This document shows positions 1 through 11,587 of a stretch of DNA of 64,000 bases, piece by piece (the first letter of the stretch is position 1; each line of letters begins with the position of its first letter). Source of the stretch: Glycine soja (taxonomy: Eukaryota; Streptophyta; Magnoliopsida; Fabales; Fabaceae); contig NC_041008.1 in NCBI RefSeq assembly GCF_004193775.1, positions 7,518,731 to 7,582,730 on the forward strand, read 5' to 3'. The notes under the pieces are model-generated. The model was not told the DNA's origin. It did not search any database and saw only the letters and a program-made list of their open reading frames with translations. A program made the position numbers and the translations under genes.

Positions 1-1381
1 TAGAAAATCATACTGAATAAACCGCATGTAGTTACATTGATTTTTATTGAGATAATTAATAATAAATATTAAATAATTTATTATTTTTCCTGTTTTATAA
101 TCTAAGATGTAAATTTTATGTTCATATGTTAAAAAGGATTATATTAATATTATTAAAAAATAGTATTAAATATTAAGTGATCTATAAATTATTGTGTTAT
201 AAAAAGAATCGTTTTATATTAATGCTAAATAGAAGTGAAAATAATAAATATGTTAAAAAATTTAATAATAATAAAATTCATTTTTAAAATAATATAGATA
301 TATAATAATTATGTAAGTTTAGTTTGTAGATTTAAATTATGATAATAGATTTTAAAAATAAAAATCATGCAAATGAACCAAATTAAACCGCAAAAAATTC
401 ATTCGGCTTGATTTCAATTTGATATTATATTTAAATCAAATCGAAATATATTTTTATTTTGTATAAACACACCTAAAGATGATAGTGTGGCCATGTAATC
501 AAACCAACCTAACCCAATTCGCTCCAATTCTAAACTAAGTTAAATTGTGTTAAATTGGTATTGGTTTTGTAACATGAATCCATTTAGAAAAGTATTTAAG
601 ATTAATTACATCAGTAAAATTCGACATTGAGTCCTAATGTCAACAAGTAGGTGCACACCGTTCAACTGGTCAATTCAACCAGTGATTTACTCTATTTAAA
701 TTAATAAATCTGATAAAATGAATAATGTCGTAGATAAAAATTGTGATTGTGGGAAAGATATTTGATAGTTTCAAAGCAAAACTTAAGTGGGAAAAAAGTG
801 AAGATCGAAGTATTTTTTTTGTTTTTATGTAGTATTTATATTATTTATAAATCACTTCATTCCAAAATTACTTTTAATTAAAATCAATTTTACAAATAAA
901 AACACTCATTCAAACACACCCTATTTTAAGATTTAGGTGTAATGATGAAAATGTCATCGTTGGATCTTCCACCATGTTTCCTATCTTACCCTACTTTGGA
1001 CCTGCATTTGCTATGCAAAAAGAAAATTCACAACTCACTACTGATTATTGGAAAATGGAATCTGTAATTAATATATAAAACATACTAAATTAGGCATTCA
1101 CATACATTTTATAGTCTGGAATGAAATTCCTATAGCTACCTGCATTTTCTTTAGTTTAGCGATTAATATGGTTAAAATTCCGTATGTAGAAAATGAGTAA
1201 TGGAGCGAGACATAAGAGATGTAGGGAATGGCAATTGGACCTAGGCCTAATGAAGTGCCCATAAAAAGCAAGTTGTTATTGGCCCCGATATTATTGATAT
1301 TGGTTCCTATTGAGTAATTTTAAAATCTTTTTTATCTTTCCAAAAATATTCTTATCATCCAAACATGATTTCATTACACAA
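1..1381. other. AT-rich intergenic sequence, no gene seen
   Basis: No open reading frame of convincing length or composition and no recognisable protein similarity in any frame. The sequence is AT-rich with short poly-A and poly-T tracts. Confidence 0.5.
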
Positions 1382-2960
1382 TTGTATAACAGAATCATAT
1401 TTTCGTTGTTTATGGAAGGGGTACAAAAAAATAAACAATGAAAATACAATTCGACGGAATCTTATTTTTGTTGTTTCCTAGAGGGGTACAAAAAAAAAAC
1501 AATGAAAATACGATTCAATTGTAGAATACAAAAAAATTATGTTTTCATTGTTTTTATGAAGGGAATTTATAACTATGAAATTTGAGTTTAATTGATAGTT
1601 AAATTTGAGTAAGAATGATGAAAATTTCTTTATTTTTTTGTTATTTTTAATGAAATAATGAGGAATTTAATATCATGTTAATTTTTTACCAGCAGGATTC
1701 AAAAGAAAAAAATTACAAGTACTTTTGAGGAAAAATTGATGCAAAATTTAAAGAAAAAGTTAAAGATTGGGCCAACACAAGCTTAGTGCGAAGAAGGCTC
1801 ATAAAGAAGTCTAAAGGCGTGCTAAGCGCATTATCACCGCTATATTTGTTAAGCCCAGAAGGTCCACTTAGCGTGGAGTCGTGTGAATTTTAAACTACCT
1901 TAGGCCTATAAAAGTATTAGGAAGCAAATGAGAAAGATACATTGAGACTTAGAGCTCTCTATCGAATACACCAAAAGCCTAAGCTTCTCAAATAGGAAAA
2001 ACCTTCCATCTCTAGCCATTCTTCTCTTTTCTTCCATTATCCATCCCTCTTTTTCTTCTATCCACATCAGCCCCTAAAGTGTAAAACCTCTCATGGCAAT
2101 GAGAGGCTGAACTCCCGTGTTGGGAGCCTAACAACCAATGCCATTGTAATGTAATCTTTCCTTGCTATCTATTAAATGCAATACCAATTTTTATTATTTC
2201 TTTCCTGCACTTTATTGTCATTGTTATGGTTTGATCATCCATGCATCTGTTTAGGGATTAGGCATTGGAAAGTGTTTAATTTCTAAAGAACTAGAAAATG
2301 ACATTTAAACAAATCATTGCTAGGGATATGGTGATATTGTTTAGCTTGTGTATACATCTCTAAACTTCATGTAATTTACTGTTTTATCTCTGCAAAAGGA
2401 TTTGAGAGAGAATAGATACATTAAGTTCTTCATTGTGAGGGATCAGGGTTGAATATCATAGTAAATATGAGTGGAAATTGAAATAGTATTAAATAGAGAA
2501 ACACATTAACATTGCATCAAGGATAGCTAGGTATGCTAGGCCTCAACATATTTAAATTCTGAAGTCATCTTTGCATTTAAACTTCTTTACTTTTCTTGTC
2601 TTTTACTTTTTAATTTCTTTCCTTTTTATCTTCTATTTCTTTCTTTCAAATTTCTCACTTACAATTTCATATCTTTTCTATCAATTGCTTGAAAATTGGG
2701 TTTGCACCAATCTAAGTACAAGCAAAGTTCCTGTGGACTTAACACTCGGACTTTCGTTTTACTTTACTACTTGTGACAATTTGATACACTTGTCAATGAG
2801 TTAACAGGGGTACCAAAAAAAAATTAACACCGAAAATATGATTCCATTGTATATTGTACAATGGAATTGTATTTCTGTTGTTTTCTAAAGGGGTACAAAA
2901 ACAAATGGAAACACGATTTTGTTCTATAATGTATAACAAAATCATGTTTCCCTTTGCCTC
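1382..2960. repeat. Short tandem array of ~70-85 bp units, split by an LTR-like insertion
   Basis: Units carrying a GTTTTC(A/G)TTGTTT-like block, then GGGGTAC and an A-run, recur at about 1382, 1453 and 1529. They resume at about 2799, 2870 and 2940. The spacing of the GGGGTAC blocks is about 70 bp on the left and 84 bp on the right. The third unit breaks off at about 1563 and the pattern resumes at about 2801, so the sequence between looks like an insertion. No function is known. Confidence 0.5.
1564..2806 (+). mobile_element. Solo LTR-like remnant, Ty3/gypsy type
   Basis: About 1.24 kb inserted into a short tandem array. The 3' part (about 2700-2790) has the layout common at the U5 end of plant gypsy LTRs: a CCTGTGGA-like block, an ACTACTTGTGAC block and a TACACTTG block. 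A related sequence at about 34.28-35.55 kb has the same blocks in the same order. Inner termini TGTTAA (1676) and TTAACA (ending 2806) are perfect 6-bp inverted repeats, but no matching target duplication flanks them, so the exact left end is uncertain. No internal gag-pol remains, hence the solo LTR reading. The family assignment is inference. Confidence 0.5.
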
Positions 2961-3520
2961 TTCTTCTTCCTTTGTGTTTCACATCCTTGAACCTCAACCA
3001 TCATCGTGTCACATGTCGTGATCACCATCATATCAACAATATCATCGTGCGACCCAAACAACACCCAAATCTATGTGCCACAACACCACCGCGCAACAAG
3101 GAAGTCGTGTGCGTGTGAAGCCTTGGAGGTTGAGGTCGCACGCGCAAGGAGGAGCCTCAGAGGTTAGTTCACACCCACAAACGGAGGTGCAATGATGGTA
3201 TTGCAACAGCATGGTGGTGGCTGGGCCAAGGGGGTCGTGCGTGCAGATTTGGAGTTTGGAGCGAAGCATGACATTGTTTGAATTGTGATGGTGTTGGGCG
3301 TTGACATTGGTTCGGATTTGGGGTAGAGATAGTGTGGTGCAAGAAAGAGGAAGAGGGAGGAAGAAATGAGAGGCTTCCTCAAGTATAAGGGCCAATAGCA
3401 AAGAGTATAGAGACTAATATCAATTTCTCTATAAAAATTACCAATAAGAGTTAGATGAGTTTGGATCCACATATAGGTAATTACCTTTATAAGTTTACAA
3501 ATATGGGTACAAGGTATTAA
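2961..3520. other. Intergenic, no gene supported
   Basis: A locally GC-richer patch (about 2960-3360) yields overlapping minus-strand reading frames, but their composition is low-complexity and I recognise no domain. No promoter or splice structure was seen. Confidence 0.4.
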
Positions 3521-3907
3521 GGAGGTGTTTGGTTTGACTGTTTTCTGTTTTCATTTTCACTGGAAATAGAAAATGGTGATGAAAATGCGTTTGGTTGGAT
3601 TTTTGAAAATATTTTCAGGGAAAATATTTTCTCAAACGAACCAAAAATTGGAAACAATAAAATCTCATTTTCAGTATTTTCAGTTGAAACTAGAAACTTC
3701 ATTTTGGATAAAATGAAAACGTGGTGACAATGAATGTAATTTTAAGCAAATCTAGAAATACATTTCCTTTTGAAAACACATTTTATTTTTTGAAGGCAAA
3801 AAATAAGAAATCAAACCAAATATGTTTTCAGAATTCTAATCTTTTGAAAATGAAAATAATTTTTAAAAAATAAAAACAGAAAATGAAAATACAAACCAAA
3901 CACACCC
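3521..3907. mobile_element. Tourist-like MITE (PIF/Harbinger type)
   Basis: A 387-bp non-coding element. The left end GGAGGTGTTTGGTTTG and the reverse complement of the right end, GGGTGTGTTTGGTTTG, match at 14 of 16 positions. A TAA trinucleotide directly flanks both ends (3518-3520 and 3908-3910), which fits the 3-bp target duplication of PIF/Harbinger elements. The interior is rich in TTTTC/GAAAA blocks and has no coding capacity. Confidence 0.7.
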
Positions 3908-3910
3908 TAA

Positions 3911-4535
3911 ATTATTCAACCCTACCCATAATCGTAATTATAAGTAGAATTTGAAATCTTTTTCAATGTCTCTTTTTTATATTAACTTTCCATCTTTAAC
4001 ATTATTATTATAACAACTTTTATATTTTATTAGTTAATAACAAAAACATATATAATGAAGAGTCATTCAAAGTACTTAAAACGAGGATAATAAAATATAA
4101 ATATTCAAGCTGTAAAGACACAAATATTAAAGTTTGTTATCCACGTATATAAGAATTAATATTTTTTTAAACATTAAATATAAGAATTAAGAAGAGATAT
4201 TATAATTAATGTCCTACTTAAATCCTACCAATTAATATTCCTAAAAACTTGAACAGTGCCTTAAGCTCCATGCATAGCATGCAAAGAAGTATTCACGCCA
4301 AGCAGAAATGCAGGTGAGAAATCCCTTCAGGCACCCCTGGGGCCTGAACGAATGAACCCAAAATCTCAAAAAAAAGTCATTAACCTGATCATTCAGATAA
4401 TATATATGTCACAGTTAGTAAAGACGGTGACTTAAATTCTCCGACCACTATTACACATGTCATCTTTGATAATATTTTTAAAAATTACATGTGTGCTAAT
4501 GAAAAAATTTTAATTATCAACAAAAAATAAATATT

Positions 4536-4582
<47 letters not shown>

Positions 4583-4808
4583 GCAACGGCAATTTTTTTT
4601 TATTTATCTTCAATTAAACACGATTAATTTTCACTTCATCTTTCATCTGCTTGATTTCTTTTTTCTTTATCAAAACGACCCTAACCCATTGTTTCTAGGA
4701 TCCTCCACCTGGATGTACGGAATAACTATTGACTGCATATAGGTGCAAATGATTATCGTTTTGTAGCAGTCGATCTGGTGGTAATCTTTTTAGGCCTCCA
4801 CTTGAACA
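3911..4808. other. Intergenic with a long AT microsatellite
   Basis: No gene seen. The segment holds an uninterrupted (AT)19 run at 4541-4578. Confidence 0.5.
4541..4578. repeat. (AT)19 microsatellite
   Basis: Uninterrupted dinucleotide run read directly from the sequence; likely length-polymorphic. Confidence 0.95.
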
Positions 4809-4817
4809 ATTTTTTTA

Positions 4818-5200
4818 GTTTAGGTTTAATTACTCATTTAGTTCCTATAGTTTTTAAATTTATTTATTTTAGTTCCTATAGTTAATAAGTGACTTTTTTA
4901 GTCCCTGTAATTTATCATTTAATTCTCGATAGGTCCCTATCGTTAAATTTGTTTAACACTGCTAAATTATTGTTGTCGGTCATCCTTTCCCGGAGCTCCC
5001 TCTCTTCTAGGAGGCCCCCCGCCTTGCAACGGATACTGCACTTTCACTCCACCCTCACCATCGGCGCCCGCTGCAAAATCTGCGTCGTCGTCGACCTCTT
5101 GGACACATGCAAAGGAGTGAAATGGAGAGGAAGGTTTTGACAGCACAATGTACGGCGGGGTTTTCCGTTTGAGACATAGCACTCAACGGTGATGAATCTG
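4818..5200 (+). repeat. Left arm of the long-TIR element
   Basis: Inverted copy of 8960-9326. It includes a GC-rich segment (about 4980-5160) that translates similarly on the outward strand in both arms, beginning MLCLKRK; this is shared descent of the arms, not evidence of a gene. Just inside it (about 5190-5250) a ~30-bp segment is tandemly duplicated. Confidence 0.75.
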
Positions 5201-6054
5201 AACCCGTGGTTGTTGCCGTCAACTATGAATCTGAACCCATGGTTGTTGTTGTCGTTGGAATCAAATAAGGACTCGAGGTTTATACGTGCAGGGGCCGTGC
5301 AAGATGCAAGGCAAATTAGGCATCAGCCTAAGGCCCAAAAAAAAAAAATTTTTAGACCCCTGAAATTTTTTTGTTACTAACTATTAACAAATTTTAACTG
5401 ATCAAAATAAAATAATTTAGAATCTCTCTCTTCCCTAAAAATTAGTCAATCAATATCATCTTTTTAAAAATTAACCAATATCACAATTAATGTCATTTAA
5501 AGTATTTTATTTATCCCAAAAAAGTAAATCCCTATTAACTTTCCTTTAACCCATCCCAATTTCGTGACTAACGTATCTCACTCTCCAGACTCCATTATTC
5601 ACGTTTTTTCATCTCCTCATCTTCTGTTCATAAAAAAAATCTATTATTCTCCTTCCCTTGAATGAAACCTATTGTCTATTGATCAAACTTTGTCTTCGCG
5701 GCTCAACCTTTCTGGATTTGACATCGTCTAGATTCTGAACGCCTATAAACCGCATACATCCCGGCGTCCCCCGTACGGAGTCTTTCATCTCCATCCCGGT
5801 GAATTGGTGGAACGATTCATTTCACGGGCATGACTCTGGGTACGCAGCAATACAACACGTATCACGTAGCACTCTTGCGTTTGACACAACATCTAAACAA
5901 CAAAATCTTTGTCTGTTTCCAATTCCAGGTTCTATCGTTCTATTCATTGATCATCATTTTCTATATTTATTTTAGAGTTTATTTTAGAGTTTAGTTTATT
6001 TATATTTCTTTAATATTTAGTTAATTTTTTTATTTTGATTATTTACAAAAGAAA

Positions 6055-8745
6055 ATGTCAAATAGAAAGTATGAATCTGGTTATGAAAAATTGAAGAAAA
6101 AATGAAAAGTTGAAAAGCTAATTGAATCTCAACGTGGTGCCCTTGATAAATTTGTTATTATTCATAAAAATGACGCAGAAGCAAGTTCAATAGGTGAAAA
6201 TGTGATAGAACAATCACTGATAGATCATACTGACAACGAGGAAAATGTTATAGAACAACCACCTATAGATAATACTGACAACGATGTAGAACAACCACCT
6301 AGAGATGATACTGACAATGGTGAAAACGTGATAGAACAACCACCTATAAATAATACTGGCAACACAAATAGTCATAATTTCAATCAAGAACTAGAAAAAA
6401 ATATTTTATAAATAAGAGTAGAAGGGAATGTTGAGCATAATAACACTTCTAGTGAAGTATCTACAAATATTTATGACCCAGGACTATGGAAAAATATTGA
6501 TGGAAAATTTAGAGATTTAATGATAGAAAAGGGTCCTATCAGACATGACAAGTTTCAATATCCAAAAGATGAAAATAATAGATATTTCTATTCATCATGT
6601 TATCAACGAACACTATCAAATAGAGAAAAACATGATAGAAGATGGCTAGTTTATTCTAAAGATTTAGACAAAGTGTATTGTTTTTGCTGTAAGTTATTTG
6701 GTTCAACAAATGTTAGTCAACTAGCAAATGAAGGGACTAAAGATTGGAAGAATCTTGGTTCCAAACTTAAGTGTCATGATACAAATCATGAACATATAAT
6801 TAATATGACCAAGTGGATTGAACTAGAAAAGAGATTGACGACAAAACAAACAATTGATAAGCATATACAAGAACAAATTAACAAAGAAAAGGAACATTGG
6901 GAAAATGTTCTACTTAAGATTATAGCTATAGTCAAATATCTTTCTAAAAATATTTTTTTTTTTGGAACAAATGAAAAGATATATGAAAAAGGTAATGGTA
7001 ATTTTTTGAATTTGATTGAGATGCTTGTGGAATTTGATCCAATTATGCAAGAACATGTTAGGCGCATAAAAAGTAATGAAACTCATAATCATTTCTTGAG
7101 TAATACCATACAAAACGAGTTTATAGAAACGACAGTCTTCCAACTTAAAAAGTCAATCATAAAGAAAGTTAAAGATGCAAAATATTTTTCTGTTATTCTT
7201 GATTGTACTCCTAATGTAAGTCATCAAGAATAAATGACTCTTATCTTGAGATGCGTTGATACTTCTAAATCTCCAATTAAAATCGAGGAGTATTTTTTAG
7301 AATTTTTAAAAGTTGATGACACATCAGGAAAAGGTCTTTTTAATGAGCATGTTAATGTTTTAAAAAAATAAGGCCTTAATATTGATGATATAAGGGGACA
7401 AGGTTATCATAATGGTTCCAACATGAAGGGTAAAAATCAAGGAGTGCAAAGAAGATTATTAGACATAAATCCTAGAGCATTTTATACATCGTGTGGGTGT
7501 CATAACTTGAACTTAGTTTTATGTGATATGGCTAGTTTGTCTCCTAGAGCTATTTCTTTTTTTGGAGTTCTACAACGTATTTATTTTTTGTTTGCTTCAT
7601 CTACTAAACGGTGGAAAATTTTGCAAGATAATGTATCTAAATTTTACAATATCCCTCCCCCATACCTTCACATAGCGAAGAGCCTCCGGGCAATGGGGTA
7701 CGAAGTTTTTTTAGTTTAATGTATCTAAATTTTCTGTTAAATCATTATCTCAAACTCGTTGGGAAAGTAGAATAGAAAGTGTCAAAGCTATTAAGTTTCA
7801 AGCTCCAAAGGTAAGAGATGCTTTGACTGAATTATCAAAAAATTGTGAAGATCCTAAATTAAAAAGTGAAGCCATGTCTTTAGCAACTCATGAACTTGAA
7901 GATTTTGAATTTTTATTAGGAATGAATATTTGGTATGATATTTTGTTTGCTGTCAATTCTGTTAGCAAGATTCTACAATCAAAAGATATGCATATAGATG
8001 TTGCTATAGATCATTTAAAAGGTCTTATCACTTATTTAAAACATTATAGGGAAAATGGGTTTGCATTGACTTTAGAATCCATAGAAAAATGGCTATCGAA
8101 ATGGATATAGAGCCAAAATTTTGTGAAAAACGTAAAATTCATAAAAAACCTCATTTTGATGAAAATATTAGTAATGAGATCACACATTCATCTGAAGAAT
8201 CTTTTCGTATTGAGTATTTTTATACATATTAGATCAATCAATTAATTCTATTGAGACACGATTTGAACAATTTTTACAATATGAGACTATTTTTGGTTTT
8301 TTATTTGATTCCAAAAAAAATTAAAGCTTTAGATGAGGATGAATTGAAAAAATATTGTATTAATCTTGAAAAGTTTTTAAGGTTCAATGAATACTCTGAT
8401 ATTGATGGTCTTGATTTATTTTCAGAATTGAAAGTACTAAGAGAAGTGTTAAGAGAAGAAATTAGCACACCAATAGAAGTATTGAGTTATATTAAAACTT
8501 TAGATTCTTTTCCAAATGTTTACATTGCATATAGAATTTTATGGACAATCCCTCTAACAGTTGCTACTGCTGAAAGAAGTTTTTCAAAATTAAAATTGCT
8601 TAAATCATATCTAAAATCAACAATGTTACAAGATAGATTGAATGAGTTAGCTATTTTATCTATTGAAAGTGAAGTGTTAGAATTGCTTGATTATAAAACT
8701 CTGATAAATGATTTTGCAGCTAAAAAAGCTAGAAGATTAATATAA
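6055..8745 (+). pseudogene. hAT transposase, TTF-zinc-finger/DUF4371 type, pseudogene
   Basis: The likely start is the ATG at 6055 (MSNRKYESGYEK); an in-frame TGA follows at once in a lysine-rich stretch. Near 6196-6363 there are four degenerate copies of a ~14-residue ENVIEQPPIDNTDN repeat. The segment 6520-7232 has the TTF-type zinc-finger layout (RRWLVYSKDLDKVYCFCC), followed by DUF4371-like sequence. At 7423-8110 comes the middle of the transposase, broken by a SINE-like insertion at 7646-7717. At 8251-8745 is the hAT C-terminal dimerisation region (TVATAERSFSKLKLLK). Stops at about 6102, 6409, 7231, 7369 and 8108 leave no full-length protein. The intact protein would excise and reinsert the element; this copy cannot. 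Confidence 0.85.
7646..7717 (+). mobile_element. Short SINE-like (5'-truncated) insertion within the transposase
   Basis: A 72-bp segment flanked by an exact 16-bp duplication, AATGTATCTAAATTTT (7630-7645 and 7718-7733). The interior has GCGAAGAGCCTCCGGGCAAT followed by a T-rich tail, resembling the 3' end of plant SINEs (GAGCCTC..GCA..GGG then T-run). Removing the insert and one duplicate restores the transposase reading frame (NVSKF continuing to SVKSL). The duplication length fits target-primed retroposition. The family name is not certain. Confidence 0.7.
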
Positions 8746-8959
8746 AAATTGATATTTTATATAATATACTAAGTCTCTTTAAAATTCTTGTAAAAAAAGA
8801 CCCCTTTAACATTTTCGCCTTAGGTCCCAAAATGTCTGTACACGGCCCTGTATACGTGGTTGAGGGGTGGTTGAAACCATTGTTGACGGCGTTGGAAGAA
8901 TAGATCTATGGCGAAAATGAGATGGAGGGGAGCGGTGATGGGGATGAAAAGAAACAAAA

Positions 8960-9326
8960 CATTTGTCATCATCATTGAGTGCTATGTCTCAAACGAAAAA
9001 TCTCGCCGTACACCGTGCCGTCAAAACCTTCCTCTCCATTTCTCATCTTTGTATGTGTGGGAGAGGTTGATGGCGACGTCGATTTTGCAATAGGCGCCGA
9101 CGGTGAGGGTGGGGGTGCAAGTGCAGTATCCGTTGCAAGGCGGGGGCCTCCCGGAAGAGAGGGAGCTCCGAGAAAGGACGACCGACAATAATAATTTAAC
9201 GGTGTTAAACAATTTTAACGGTGGAGACCTATTGAGAATTAAATGGTAAATTATAAGGACTAAAAAAACCACAAGGACTAAAATGAATAAGTTTGAAAAC
9301 TATAGGGACTAAATGGATAATTAAAC
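8960..9326 (-). repeat. Right arm of the long-TIR element
   Basis: Reverse complement aligns with 4818-5200, including the GTTTAATTA terminus, the GGAGCTCCCTCTCTTC block and the GAGACATAGCACTCAA block at the inner edge. Confidence 0.75.
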
Positions 9327-9335
9327 ATTTTTTTA

Positions 9336-10479
9336 TTACTTCATAAATCGGAAGGAACAAATTAAGAAAGAAATAAATAATAATTTTTTACTGTTTATTT
9401 AAAGAAAAGAAAAAAAAACAAGGGCAGGAATTTTTTTGTGGGGTATACAAAAAATTTCCCACATAATTGGTGTAAAATAAAGGAAGAGATGATATAACGT
9501 TTTTATTTTTTGTTTTTTTGAGATCCATTATTTTTATAACAAAAAATAAAAAAAATGTTAAAAGGTAATGAAGTAAAAACTTTAGTGTTTTTGCGTTAAA
9601 TTTAATTATTTTATTTAGTATCAAAATATTTATTATATAATTTGTTTAGTTATTTCCTCTTTCTTTCGTTCATTAAAATAATTGGACAAATTCTTTTTCA
9701 CCTCTCTTTTCTTCTTTTTATTTCTATTAATTCAAATATATATATAGTTTTCTTTTACTTTGATTCTTCGTATTTCTTTTTCCTCTTCTAATCTATATCC
9801 TTCCTAAGTTCTAAGTAATCCTAGATCGTTTGAAGAATAAGATTTTCTACAGTTAAATTTTAACTGCAAAAATCTGAACCTTTAAAATATTCCTTTTCCC
9901 ATTGAAATAAAGCATATTTTGTTTTTTTTTTTACTTACGAACTCTTGAAATTATAATTGCATGAATTACATGCAGTTTAATCATGGGCTAATTTATTTAA
10001 ACTTAAAAGAAAAAGTAATTTTAAAGTTTTTTTTATAAAAAAAGATAGGATTTACTTCTTAAAAAACGATAAAAAAAATTTTTAAAGAAAAAACTATTTA
10101 TTTTGTTAAAAATACACTTTTGTGGGTACTAAGATTAATTTCTTTTAAATTTGAAATGAGAAACTGGTGAATTATTAAGGTCCATACTAAATTTCATAAG
10201 ATTAATACACTATTTGTTTTGTAACAGGCAAGTGAAGAACCTCAAGAAGTTGGTTTTTGTAAAAAATAAAAACTTGAAATGAAGAATAGTAGTGACCTTA
10301 GAAACACCGGAGAACCAATCATCACTATAGGTCCATACCTAACTCAGAACAAAACCACATTTGTTTCATTTTCCTTTTGTGGGTACTAAGATTAATTTCT
10401 TTTTTTTAAAAAAAAAAAAAACTAAAGTTGATAAAGAGCTAGCCAAATTCTCCCATCAAAGTCATTTTCTAGATATATG
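9336..10479. other. AT-rich intergenic with a 29-bp direct repeat
   Basis: No gene. A block of about 29 bp containing TTTTGTGGGTACTAAGATTA occurs at about 10118-10146 and again at about 10374-10402. Both copies lie next to GGTCCATAC-containing sequence, so this looks like an old local duplication of about 256 bp. Confidence 0.5.
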
Positions 10480-10488
10480 ATAGAATCG

Positions 10489-10830
10489 GGCAAATTGCCC
10501 TAAAGGGGCTTCTTTTAGAAACTATTTTTCATAATGGGTCTGTTTCTAAACAAATACCAACATGGTATTGTTTTTCTACCTAAAATCCACGCAAAGACAT
10601 GCAAATCGTCAGCCCCATTGACGAGTTTTCTTTGGCTACGACACATGGCGTTTGCAGTGGTCTCGCCACTGCCATTGGCGATTTGGCCATGCAAAGGGGT
10701 CTAGCCAGTTTGACTGGCGATTTGGCCATGCTTTAAGACTGGGAATCGCCAACACCACTGGCAACTTGTGCTTGGATGGTATCGCCAACACCACTGACGA
10801 TTTGAGTTCGTTTTATAAATCCCTCCCCCC
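10489..10830 (+). repeat. Left terminal inverted arm of the PMD-MULE
   Basis: Aligns with the reverse complement of about 27330-27730. The inner part (10650-10810) carries many short, mutually inverted CGCCA / TGGCGA words, candidate transposase-binding or hairpin-forming sites. Confidence 0.8.
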
Positions 10831-10975
10831 TAAACACACGACGCACATTCAGTTAAACGCAAGAAGCACATTGACTTGGTGAGAAGCTTTCCCAGAATGT
10901 GTTCTTCCAATTTTCTTCCACTTCCAGTTTTCTCAAAAGTTGGTAAGTTATTTAATATTTTTTTATATTTTATTT

Positions 10976-11289
10976 GCTTAGTTGTTAGTGTTCTGATAAT
11001 TAAATTAGTTGTTTTAGATATTATAAAATTTGTATATAATCGAATAGTTTTAGGTATTGTAAATTATTAGTATAAGTTATTAGTTTTGTATGTTACCTTA
11101 ATTTTAGTTCTTAATTTTAAATGGTAAATTAGGTTTAGTTGTTTGTGTTCTGATAATTAAATTAGTTGTTTTAGATATTATAAAATTTGTATATAATCGA
11201 ATAGTTTTAGGTATCGTAAATTATTAGTGTAAGTTATTAGTTTTGTATGTTACCTTAGTTTTAGTTCTTAGTTTTAAATGGTAAATTAT
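10976..11289 (+). repeat. 157-bp tandem duplication in the PMD-gene leader intron
   Basis: The segment from 10976 repeats from 11133 with only a few substitutions. Both copies contain GTGTTCTGATAATTAAATTA and later ATAATCGAATAGTTTTAGGT. The surrounding intron (about 10945-11979) is very AT-rich and holds AT/TA microsatellites at 11551-11584 and 11766-11796. Confidence 0.85.
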
Positions 11290-11546
11290 GTTTAATTTTA
11301 GTTTGATATACTACGTTCCTTTTAGTTATTGTAATTTATTACTTTGATATCCTATGTTAATTAGTATCAATTGTTAGTTTTATATACTATGTTAGTTAGT
11401 TTTAGTTCTTAGTTTTATATATTACATTAGTATTAGTTTTAATTGTAAGTTATTATTTAAATATATTTAAATTTTGTATGCTACGTTAGTTATATGATAC
11501 CTTAGTTTGTATTAATTTTGTATATATATTATTTTAATTTTTGGCT

Positions 11547-11587
<41 letters not shown>

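Larger units (their letters stand above)
5289..8850 (+). mobile_element. hAT-superfamily DNA transposon, decayed
   Basis: A 3562-bp element. The left terminus starts CAGGGGCCGTGCA; the reverse complement of the right terminus starts CAGGGCCGTGTACA, an imperfect short TIR. The 8-bp word TATACGTG occurs exactly on both sides (5281-5288 and 8851-8858), the duplication length diagnostic of hAT. It sits inside the long-TIR element at 4818-9326, so it inserted later. It encodes one transposase-like gene on the plus strand, now broken by stop codons and an insertion. Confidence 0.9.
4818..9326. mobile_element. Long-TIR, MULE-like non-autonomous element (contains a hAT)
   Basis: The element is bounded by inverted arms at about 4818-5200 and 8960-9326. 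They are alignable over their whole length, with frequent substitutions, and begin GTTTAATTA on each inward strand (the left end has an extra GTTTAG). The 9-bp word ATTTTTTTA flanks both ends (4809-4817 and 9327-9335), as expected for Mutator-like elements, though the word is low-complexity. Without the nested hAT, only about 190 bp of non-arm sequence remains, so this is a non-autonomous, near-foldback element. The arms are unusually GC-rich for the region. Superfamily is inferred from arm length and duplication length. Confidence 0.7.

Noticed and set aside
3042..3472. Two overlapping minus-strand reading frames of about 100 codons
   Set aside because: They overlap in different frames, are Cys/Leu/Ser-rich by composition and match no domain I know. 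They probably reflect the locally higher GC.
4967..5182. Small protein gene in the GC-rich block (MLCLKRK..)
   Set aside because: The same peptide is encoded in the inverted copy at 8979-9191, so it is arm sequence of a transposon rather than a gene.
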